Shown piece after piece: positions 57,740 to 64,000 of a DNA stretch of 64,000 bases. The notes below the pieces were generated by a model. The model was not told the origin of the DNA. It did not search any database and saw only the letters and a list, made by a program, of their open reading frames with translations. Position 1 is the stretch's first letter. The number at the start of each line of letters is the position of its first letter. The position numbers and the translations under genes were made by a program. Where the stretch lies: positions 56,894-120,893 of the forward strand of contig NZ_JBHUIW010000020.1 in NCBI RefSeq assembly GCF_042682915.1, given 5' to 3'. This DNA comes from Rhodoplanes azumiensis (GTDB lineage Bacteria; Pseudomonadota; Alphaproteobacteria; Rhizobiales; Xanthobacteraceae).

Positions 57740-60022
57740 ATGACTTCAGTGATCGGCAAGAGCGTCAAGCGCACCGACACGCTCGGCAAGGTGACGGGCG
57801 GCGCCGTCTATGCGGGCGACGTGGTGCTGCCCGGCCTGCTGCACGGCAAGACGAAGCGCGCCACCGTCGCCCATGCCCGCATCGTGTCGATCGACACCAG
57901 CAAGGCGCTGGCGCTGCCCGGCGTCAAGGCGATCCTCACCCACGCCGACGTGCCGCGCGTGCTGCACTACGGCTCGCCGCATCCGCGCTCCGCCTCGGTG
58001 ACGCAGGACCAGTACATCCTCGACACCAAGGTCCGCTATTACGGCGAGGGCGTCGCCGCCGTCGCCGCCACGTCCGAGGAGATCGCCGAGCTCGCCTGTG
58101 AGCTGATCGAGGTCGAGTACGAGCCGTTGCCCGCGGTCTTCACCGTGGAGGACGCGCTGAAGCCCGACGCGCCGACGATCCACGACGTCGGACCCGGTGG
58201 AAACCTCGTCCTGCCGCCCTTCGTCGTCACCCGCGGCGACGTGGAGAAGGGCTTCGCCGAGGCCGACGTGGTCGTCGAGGGCGAGTACGGCATGGGCCGT
58301 CCGACGCCGGCCTACATGGAGCCGAACGTCTGCGTCTGCCAGTGGGATCCGCTCGGCAAGCTCACCGTCTGGACCTCGACCCAGAGCCCCTTCATGGTGC
58401 GCGGCACGCTGGCCGAGGTTCTGGGCCTGCCGCTCAACAAGGTGCGGGTGCTGGTCGATCACATGGGCGGCGGCTTCGGCGCCAAGCAGGATCTGTTCCA
58501 GCACGAGTTTCTGTGCGCGCTCCTGGCGCAGCGGACGCGCCGTCCCGTGCGCATGGAGTTTTCCAGGAAGGAGACGTTCCTGGGCGGCCGCACGCGGCAT
58601 CCCGGAACGGTGTGGATCAGGCAGGGCTTCAAGCGCGACGGCACCATCACGGCGCGCGAAGCCAAGGTGGTGTTCAACAGCGGCGCTTACGGCTCGCACG
58701 GGCCGGGCGTCACGGCGGTCGGCACCGCGGCGCTCACCTCGCTCTATCGCTGCGAGAACGTGCGGCTGGAAGGCCGCTGCGTCTACACCAACACGCCGAT
58801 CGCCGGCGCCTTCCGGGGCTACGGCGTCGTGCAGACCTATTACGCCCTCGACATCCTGATGGACGAGGCGGCGGAGATGCTCGGCCTGGATCCGGCGGAG
58901 CTGAAGCTGAAGAACGCGGTGCGCGAGGGCGACATCGCGCCGTCCAACCATCCGCTCACCGGCCACGGCCTGGAAGACTGCATCCGCCGCGGCATGGAGG
59001 AGACCGGCTGGGCCTCCCGGTCCACCAAGCGGCGCGCGGCGCCGGCAGGGCGGCTGCGGCGCGGTTGGGGCATGGGCTGCGAGATGCACGGCTCATCCGC
59101 CTATCCGGGCATCAAGGAGCAGGGCAACGCCGTCGTCCGCATGAACGAGGACGGCTCGGTGACGCTGATGACCGGCACCACCGGGCTCGGCACCGGCGCC
59201 CACACGGCGCTCGCCCAGATCACGGCCGAGGAGCTCGGCGTCAAGTTCGAGGACGTCGCCGTGGTGCACGGCGACACCGACGTGGTGCCGTGGGACATCG
59301 GTGCCTTCGCCAGCCACACCACCTTCATGGCCGGCCGTGCCTGCCAGATCGCGGCCGCACAGGTGAAGGCCAAGGTCTTGGCGCGCGCCGCCGACAAGCT
59401 CGAGGTCGCGGCTGCGGATCTGGAGATCAAGGACAGCGTGATCAGCGTGAAGGGCGTGCCCGGCATGAGCATGACGGTGCGCGATGCGATCGCGGCCGAG
59501 AAGGGCATCCCGGCGCCGCAGTTGCTCGGCGAGGGCAGCTATCACCCGACCAAGTCGTATTCCTTCGCGGCGCATTTCGTCGAGGTCGAGGTCGACACCG
59601 AGACCGGCCAGGTTTCCGTTCTTCAGGTCGTGCCCGTGCACGAGATCGGCAAGGTCATCCATCCCATCGCTGCGGCCGGGCAGATCGAGGGCGGCATCCA
59701 GCAGGGCATCGGGCATACGCTGTCCGAGGACTTCGTCGTCGATCATCGCGACGGGCGCCCGCTCAATGCGAGCTTCGTCGACTACAAGATGCCGCTCGCC
59801 ATGGACATGCCGCCGATCAGGACCATCATCCTGGAGACGGCGCCGTCCGACGGCGGGCCGTTCGGCGCCAAGGGCGTGGGCGAGGATCCGATCATCGCCA
59901 TCGGCCCCGCCATCGCCAACGCCATCCACGACGCGATCGGCGTGCGCTTCCGCCACTACCCGATCACGCCGGAGCAGATACTTCAGGCGCTCGCCGCGCG
60001 CGAGGACGCACAGGCGGCGTGA
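57740..60022 (+). CDS. Molybdenum hydroxylase large subunit (CoxL/XdhA family, molybdopterin binding)
   Basis: This 760-residue subunit carries the Mo cofactor and performs hydroxylation of an aldehyde or N-heterocycle. MTSVIGKSVKRTDTLGKVTG opens the family domain. Later are DHMGGGFGAKQDLFQHEFLC (GGxFGxK loop), GRTRHPGTVWIRQGF, IAGAFRGYGVVQTYYALDIL (GxFRGYG), GTTGLGTGAHTALAQI and FGAKGVGEDPIIAIGPAIAN (catalytic Glu). A CO-dehydrogenase-type S-selanyl Cys loop (AYRCSFR) is absent, so this is not a CO dehydrogenase. The start at ATG 57740 avoids the repeat. Confidence 0.95.
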   Translation: MTSVIGKSVKRTDTLGKVTGGAVYAGDVVLPGLLHGKTKRATVAHARIVSIDTSKALALPGVKAILTHADVPRVLHYGSPHPRSASVTQDQYILDTKVRYYGEGVAAVAATSEEIAELACELIEVEYEPLPAVFTVEDALKPDAPTIHDVGPGGNLVLPPFVVTRGDVEKGFAEADVVVEGEYGMGRPTPAYMEPNVCVCQWDPLGKLTVWTSTQSPFMVRGTLAEVLGLPLNKVRVLVDHMGGGFGAKQDLFQHEFLCALLAQRTRRPVRMEFSRKETFLGGRTRHPGTVWIRQGFKRDGTITAREAKVVFNSGAYGSHGPGVTAVGTAALTSLYRCENVRLEGRCVYTNTPIAGAFRGYGVVQTYYALDILMDEAAEMLGLDPAELKLKNAVREGDIAPSNHPLTGHGLEDCIRRGMEETGWASRSTKRRAAPAGRLRRGWGMGCEMHGSSAYPGIKEQGNAVVRMNEDGSVTLMTGTTGLGTGAHTALAQITAEELGVKFEDVAVVHGDTDVVPWDIGAFASHTTFMAGRACQIAAAQVKAKVLARAADKLEVAAADLEIKDSVISVKGVPGMSMTVRDAIAAEKGIPAPQLLGEGSYHPTKSYSFAAHFVEVEVDTETGQVSVLQVVPVHEIGKVIHPIAAAGQIEGGIQQGIGHTLSEDFVVDHRDGRPLNASFVDYKMPLAMDMPPIRTIILETAPSDGGPFGAKGVGEDPIIAIGPAIANAIHDAIGVRFRHYPITPEQILQALAAREDAQAA

Positions 60023-60032
60023 CCATCTCTCT

Positions 60033-60142
60033 CCGTCACCCTGAGGTGCCGCGCGAAGCGCGGCCTCGAAGGGCGACGGCCCGTGGATCCGGGGCCGCAT
60101 CCTTCGAGGCTCGACCTGCGGTCGAGCACCTCGGGATGAGGC
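60033..60142. repeat. Palindromic intergenic repeat, family C
   Basis: CTCCGTCACCCTGAGGTGCC and CGAGCACCTCGGGATGAGG at the ends, with GGCCTCGAAGG / CCTTCGAGGCTC inside, form a long nested inverted repeat. It lies between the Mo-subunit and CobW-type genes. Only this copy is in the window. Confidence 0.75.
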
Positions 60143-60186
60143 TCTGAATCAGAGACGACAGATTTCCAGCCCTGCCGGGTGAGACG

Positions 60187-61191
60187 ATGACCGACACCAG
60201 TAACCAGCCCCCCGTCCCCGTCACCATCCTCACGGGCTTCCTCGGCGCCGGGAAGACGACGCTCCTGAACTACATCCTCACCGAGCGGCACGGACACCGC
60301 ATCGCCGTGATCGAGAACGAGTTCGGCGAGGTGAACATCGACTCGGGTCTCGTCCTCACCTCGGAGGAGGAGATCTACGAGATGACCAACGGCTGCATCT
60401 GCTGCACGGCGAGCGTCCGCCAGGATCTCATCGAGGTCTTGCAGAAGCTGATGGCGCGGCGCGAGAAGTTCGACCACATCCTGGTCGAGACGACCGGCAT
60501 CGCCGACCCGACCCCGGTCGCGGCGGCGTTCTTCGTCGACGCCGAGGTGGCGAAGCAGGTGAGCCTCGACGGCATCGTCACGCTGGTCGACGCCAAGCAC
60601 ATCGGCCGGCATCTCGACGACCCGGATCTGCACGGCGTCGACAACCAGGCGGTCGATCAGATCGTCGCGGCCGACCGGCTGATCGTCAACAAGGTCGATC
60701 TCGTCGACGAGGCCGAGATCGCCACCGTCGAGAGCCGCATGCGCGGCCTCAACGCGACGGCCGAGATCATCCGGTCGAGCTACGCCAAGGTCGAGCTGGA
60801 GAGGATCCTCGGCATCGGCGCCTTCGACCTGTCGAAGACGCTCGCCGCCGACGAGCAGTTCCTCGACGTCCATCATCACCATCACGAGCACGACCCCGGG
60901 TTGGAGACGATGTCGTTCGTCGATCCCGGCTCGTTCGATCGCGCGAAGCTCGAGGCGTGGCTGCGCGACTTTCTCGCCGCGCACGGGGACGACGTGTTCC
61001 GCCTCAAGGGCATCGTCGCGATGGCCGGCGACACGCGGCGTCACGTCATCCAGGGCGTCCATCGCCTGATGGAGATCCGCTCCGCCGACCCATGGGGCAA
61101 GCAGCCGCGCTCCTCGCGCATCGTGCTGATCGGCAAGAAGCTCGACCGCGCCGCCGTCACGGCCGGCCTGCGCGGGTGTCTGGTGGGGTAG
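60187..61191 (+). CDS. CobW/COG0523-family GTP-binding metallochaperone
   Basis: This 334-residue GTPase has Walker A TGFLGAGKTTLLNYIL, the metal-binding CICC (GCICCTASVRQDLIEVL), Walker B/NKVD GTPase motif LIVNKVDLVDE, and the C-terminal CobW domain ending LIGKKLDRAAVTAGLRGCL. A histidine tract (VHHHHHEHDPG, about residue 225) is a likely metal buffer or chaperone region. It follows the molybdenum hydroxylase genes on the same strand but behind a repeat; it may load metal into a neighbour, including the amidohydrolases. Its metal is unknown. Confidence 0.92.
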   Translation: MTDTSNQPPVPVTILTGFLGAGKTTLLNYILTERHGHRIAVIENEFGEVNIDSGLVLTSEEEIYEMTNGCICCTASVRQDLIEVLQKLMARREKFDHILVETTGIADPTPVAAAFFVDAEVAKQVSLDGIVTLVDAKHIGRHLDDPDLHGVDNQAVDQIVAADRLIVNKVDLVDEAEIATVESRMRGLNATAEIIRSSYAKVELERILGIGAFDLSKTLAADEQFLDVHHHHHEHDPGLETMSFVDPGSFDRAKLEAWLRDFLAAHGDDVFRLKGIVAMAGDTRRHVIQGVHRLMEIRSADPWGKQPRSSRIVLIGKKLDRAAVTAGLRGCLVG

Positions 61192-61197
61192 GGCTCC

Positions 61198-61310
61198 CCG
61201 TCATTCCGGGGCGCACGCGTCAGCGCGCGAACCCGGAATCCAGTGACAAGCACCGAGAACCGGGCGGGATTCCGGGTTCACGGACCTGCGGTCCGCGCCC
61301 CGGAATGACC
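61198..61310. repeat. Palindromic intergenic repeat, family D
   Basis: CGTCATTCCGGGGCGC and its mirror GCGCCCCGGAATGACC close a nested inverted repeat with CGAACCCGGAATCC / GGATTCCGGGTTC inside. It lies between convergent genes (CobW-type and metZ) and could stop transcription from both. Confidence 0.8.
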
Positions 61311-61314
61311 AGCA

Positions 61315-62535
61315 TCACAGCACCGCGGCGGCCTGCTTCAGATCCGCCACCAGGTCGTCGATGTGCTCGAGGCCGACCGAGAGGCGCAGCGTGCCGTCGG
61401 CGATGCCGAGCGCGGCCCGCTCCTCCGGCTTGAAGCGCGAATGCGTCGTCGTCGCCGGGTGCGTGATCAGGCTCTTCACGTCGCCGAGATTGTTGGAGAT
61501 CGAGACGAGCTTCAGGGCGTTCTGGAACCGGAACGCACCCTCCTTGCCGCCCGTCACGTCGAAGGCGATCAGGGTCGAGGCGCCGCTCATCTGCCGGGCG
61601 ATCACCTCGGCCTGCGGATGATCCTTGCGGCCCGGGTAGATCACCTTGGTGATGCCCGGGATCGCCAGCATCGCGTCGGCGAGCTTGCCGGCCGTCTCGG
61701 TCTCGCGGGCGAGCCGCACCGGCATCAGCTCGAGGCTCTTCAGCAGCACCCAGGCGTTGAACGGCGAGATCGCCGGGCCGGTCATCCGCAGATAGAGCTG
61801 GATGCGCTCCTCGATCAGCGCCTTCGAGGCGAGGATCGCGCCGCCCATGCAGCGGCCCTGGCCGTCGATGTGCTTGGTCGCCGAGTAGACGACGACGTCG
61901 GCGCCGAGCGCCAGCGGGCGCTGGTAGAGCGGCGTCGCGAACACGTTGTCGACGATCAAGAGCGCGCCGACCGCGTGCGCGATCTCGGCGATCGCCGCGA
62001 TGTCGAGCACGTCGAGAGTCGGATTGCACGGCGTCTCGAGGAAGAACACGGTGGTGCCCGGCGTCGCCGCAGCCTTGCGCCACTGGTCCAGATCGGTGCC
62101 GTCGACCAGCGTCGAGGTCACGCCGAAGCGCGGCAGCATCTCCTCGATGATCCAGCGGCACGAGCCGAACATGGCGCGCGGTGCCACCACGTGGTCGCCG
62201 GCCTTCACGAGCCCCATGATGGCGCCGTTGACGGCCGCCATGCCGGTCGCGACGGCGCGGCACGCCTCCGCGCCTTCCAGCGCCGCCAGCCGGTCCTCGA
62301 ACATGGTCGTCGTCGGGTTGCTGTAGCGCGTGTACTGGTAGCCCGGATCTTCGTTCTTGAAGCGGGCCTCGCAGGTCTCGGCGCGGTCGTAGACGAAGCC
62401 CTGGGTCAGGAACAGCGCCTCCGACGTCTCGCCGAATTGCGAGCGCAGGGTGCCGCCGTGCACCAGACGGGTCTCGGGATGGAGGTGGGCGTCCGCCGCG
62501 GGCGGGCCGGGCGGCTGGGATTTGGTGTCGAGCAT
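61315..62535 (-). CDS. metZ: O-succinylhomoserine sulfhydrylase (MetZ)
   Basis: This PLP enzyme makes homocysteine from O-succinylhomoserine and sulfide. It has 406 residues, with FVYDRAETCEARFKNEDPGY, YTRYSNPTTTMFEDRLAALE, ATGMAAVNGAIMGLVKAGDH and the PLP lysine in DVVVYSATKHIDGQGRCMGG. The YDRAE..EARF and GRCMGGA sequences separate MetZ from cystathionine gamma-synthase-type enzymes. The start at MLDTKSQPPG (complement of 62533-62535) is the first Met. The 290 bases upstream show no SAM riboswitch that I can recognise. Confidence 0.92.
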   Translation of the reverse strand: MLDTKSQPPGPPAADAHLHPETRLVHGGTLRSQFGETSEALFLTQGFVYDRAETCEARFKNEDPGYQYTRYSNPTTTMFEDRLAALEGAEACRAVATGMAAVNGAIMGLVKAGDHVVAPRAMFGSCRWIIEEMLPRFGVTSTLVDGTDLDQWRKAAATPGTTVFFLETPCNPTLDVLDIAAIAEIAHAVGALLIVDNVFATPLYQRPLALGADVVVYSATKHIDGQGRCMGGAILASKALIEERIQLYLRMTGPAISPFNAWVLLKSLELMPVRLARETETAGKLADAMLAIPGITKVIYPGRKDHPQAEVIARQMSGASTLIAFDVTGGKEGAFRFQNALKLVSISNNLGDVKSLITHPATTTHSRFKPEERAALGIADGTLRLSVGLEHIDDLVADLKQAAAVL

Positions 62536-62827
62536 TGCGTGGATTTCGTCTGGCCGGGACCGTGGCGGGACGGTCCGGAGGGAGGAGGCCGCCCCGGCGG
62601 GGCGCGACGGCCGGTTCACGGTCATAGAGCACAAGCGGCCCGGCGCGACCAGGGGAGTGGCCGGCCGGTGGCGGCGCGGCATTCTCCCGGGGCGGGAGCG
62701 CCAGAAAGGAAATTCTTCCGATGAAGGTGAAGAAGGAACTGTCTTGCAAATGGCATTCGCCATATTGCGTTGCAGAGAAAAACATTCTTTCTCCGCCGAA
62801 ACGGTCCTGTCTTTCGCGGAGTCCGCC

Positions 62828-63898
62828 ATGCCGTCCGACCCCTTCACCGCCCAATCCGGCACCCCCTCCCGCCGCGCCGTGCTGGCCGGGCTGTCCGCCT
62901 CGGTCGCGGCGGCGAGCCTCGGCCTGCCCGGTCCGGCATTCGCCCAGGCGGCGCCGGTCAAGCTGCGCGTCGGCGTCATCCCGATCCTCGGCGCGGCACC
63001 GATCTTCGTCGCCGACAAGGAGGGCTGGCTGAAGCAGGCCGGGCTCGACGCGAGCGTCACGACCTTCGAATCGGGCCCCAACATGACCCAGGCGCTCGCC
63101 TCCGGCACCATCGACGTCTACGTCGCCGGTGTCGCGCCGCTCGCCGTGGCGCGCGCCCGCGGCGTCGACGTGAAGGTCGTCACCGCGACCGCCGTCGAGG
63201 AGATGACCTTCGTCGCCACCGGCAGGCTCGCCCGGCATTTCGCCCCCGGCGTTTCGCCGGCCGAGGCGTTCAAGCACTATCGGGCCGCCGCGGGCGCGCC
63301 GGCCCGGCTCGCCACCCAGCCGGCCGGCTCGGTGCCGAACACCACGCTGCAACATTGGCTGTGGGAGGTCGGCAAGGTCGACAAGGCCGACGTGACGGTG
63401 GTGCCGATGGGCATCGACGCGACCCAGCAGGCCGTGCTGGTCGGCGCCGTCGAGGGCGCGACGGTGCGCGAGCCGGCCGTCACCATCGTCCAGGGCCGCG
63501 ACCCGAGCATCAAGCTGGTCGCGCTCGGCGGCGAGATGTTCCCGGGCCAGCCCGGCACCGTGGTCGCCGTGACGGCGGCGTTCCTGGAGAAGCATCCGAC
63601 GCCGTCGCAGGGGCTGGTCGACGCGATCGTCCGGGCGACGCGGCTGATCCAGCAGGCGCCGGACCGTGTCGCCCCGCACATCGAGGCGGCGCTCGGCAAG
63701 GGCATCACCGACGTCGCGACGATCCGCAAGGCGCTCGCCTCGCCGGCCTCGAAGTTCGTCGCCGACCCGCGCAGCATCGTCGAGCCGACCGCGGCGATGC
63801 AACGTTATCAGGTGACGCTCGGCGCGCTCGACAAGGAGCTGCCGCTCGACGGCCTGTTCGAGCCGAAGTTCTTCCTGAAGGCGGCGGCGAGCCAGTAG
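62828..63898 (+). CDS. ABC transporter substrate-binding protein, NMT1/SsuA-like, twin-arginine signal
   Basis: This 356-residue periplasmic protein has a Tat-like signal (TPSRRAVLAGLSASVAAASL with the RR pair) ending PAFAQ. LRVGVIPILGAAPIFVADKE and LKQAGLDASVTTFESGPNMT follow. GSVPNTTLQHWLWEVGKVD and YRA repeats are typical of sulfonate/nitrate-type receptors. No ATPase or permease is seen before the window ends. Divergent transcription from metZ at 62535 suggests a sulfur-related substrate (sulfonate or taurine), though this is inference. Confidence 0.92.
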   Translation: MPSDPFTAQSGTPSRRAVLAGLSASVAAASLGLPGPAFAQAAPVKLRVGVIPILGAAPIFVADKEGWLKQAGLDASVTTFESGPNMTQALASGTIDVYVAGVAPLAVARARGVDVKVVTATAVEEMTFVATGRLARHFAPGVSPAEAFKHYRAAAGAPARLATQPAGSVPNTTLQHWLWEVGKVDKADVTVVPMGIDATQQAVLVGAVEGATVREPAVTIVQGRDPSIKLVALGGEMFPGQPGTVVAVTAAFLEKHPTPSQGLVDAIVRATRLIQQAPDRVAPHIEAALGKGITDVATIRKALASPASKFVADPRSIVEPTAAMQRYQVTLGALDKELPLDGLFEPKFFLKAAASQ

Positions 63899-63926
63899 CG
63901 GCGCGCTGCGCCGAATCTCCCGAGCC

Positions 63927-63963
63927 CGTCATGCCCGGCCTCGTGCCACGGCTGTCCGGCACG
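63927..63963. repeat. Half copy of palindromic repeat family A
   Basis: CCGTCATGCCCGGCCTCGTG matches the left arm of the element at 9451, but the right arm is replaced by unrelated sequence. This is a broken copy near the window edge. Confidence 0.6.
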
Positions 63964-64000
63964 GATTGTGCTTGAAGAGGTGCACGGCATTGATTCTGCT

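Noticed and set aside
62536..62827. SAM-II type riboswitch before metZ
   Set aside because: Such elements are common before metZ/metA in alphaproteobacteria, but I found no match to the conserved core in this stretch.
61220..63802. Minus-strand frame of 860 codons
   Set aside because: Runs through family D repeat, metZ in another frame and the binding protein antisense; not a single real protein.
1..64000. CRISPR arrays, tRNA, rRNA, insertion sequences, integrase or phage genes
   Set aside because: None seen: no regularly spaced direct repeats beyond the three 15-base units at 52946, no transposase-like proteins, and no RNA gene signatures.

Overview
The window looks like a chromosomal segment of a high-GC alphaproteobacterium, most likely of the order Hyphomicrobiales (Rhizobiales). 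The supports are very high GC at codon position 3, an Omp25/RopB-type porin, GTCATGCC/CGTGGATG palindromic repeats between genes, and many ABC and tripartite (TTT) solute importers. I see no rRNA, tRNA, CRISPR array, transposase or phage gene. The content is accessory catabolism and transport.

Layout. 1-2461 (-): an NMT1/THI5-type ABC importer whose permease runs off the left edge. 3241-8318 (+): an RND efflux pair with a TetR regulator. 8455-18560: a LysR regulator divergent from an operon for cyclic amides or pyrimidine-like rings (isochorismatase-fold hydrolase, ABC importer, SDR, dihydropyrimidinase/allantoinase-like enzyme, Atz/Trz-type amidohydrolase, and a ring-opening hydrolase of the barbiturase/cyanuric acid hydrolase family). 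18707-22670: a LysR regulator divergent from a VOC dioxygenase / esterase / VOC dioxygenase set (MhqO-MhqD-MhqO-like). 24069-27025: a TctCBA transporter. 27142-29750: small envelope and hypothetical genes and the porin.

29963-45998 is the most striking part. It holds a malonate decarboxylase locus of the biotin-dependent, Na+-translocating (Mad, Malonomonas rubra) type: mdcB/madG, a 38-residue membrane peptide, madB (carboxybiotin decarboxylase/Na+ pump), a biotin protein ligase, madA, madE, madC, madD, a madH-like ligase, mdcG, madF (69-residue biotin carrier) and madL-madM (malonate carrier). Biotin synthase (bioB), a TctC-like receptor, an AEC permease and bioA follow. Transcribed away from it is a gene for a HutP-family protein, an RNA-binding antiterminator known best from Bacillus. 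The leader before mdcB carries GAG-N4-GAG-N4-GAG, the spacing reported for HutP target RNA. If the ring-opening enzyme at 17460 is a barbiturase, its product could feed malonate into this locus.

46018-51578: ketosamine kinase, LMW phosphatase, a small zinc-ribbon protein, UbiD-type decarboxylase and malic enzyme. 53098-60022: two tandem amidohydrolases (the first has lost its HxH metal motif) and a molybdenum hydroxylase (FAD, 2Fe-2S and Mo subunits) interrupted by an ABC binding-protein gene. 60187-63898: a CobW-type GTPase, O-succinylhomoserine sulfhydrylase (-) and another ABC binding protein. Several repeat families sit between genes, twice exactly between an ABC ATPase gene and its permease gene.
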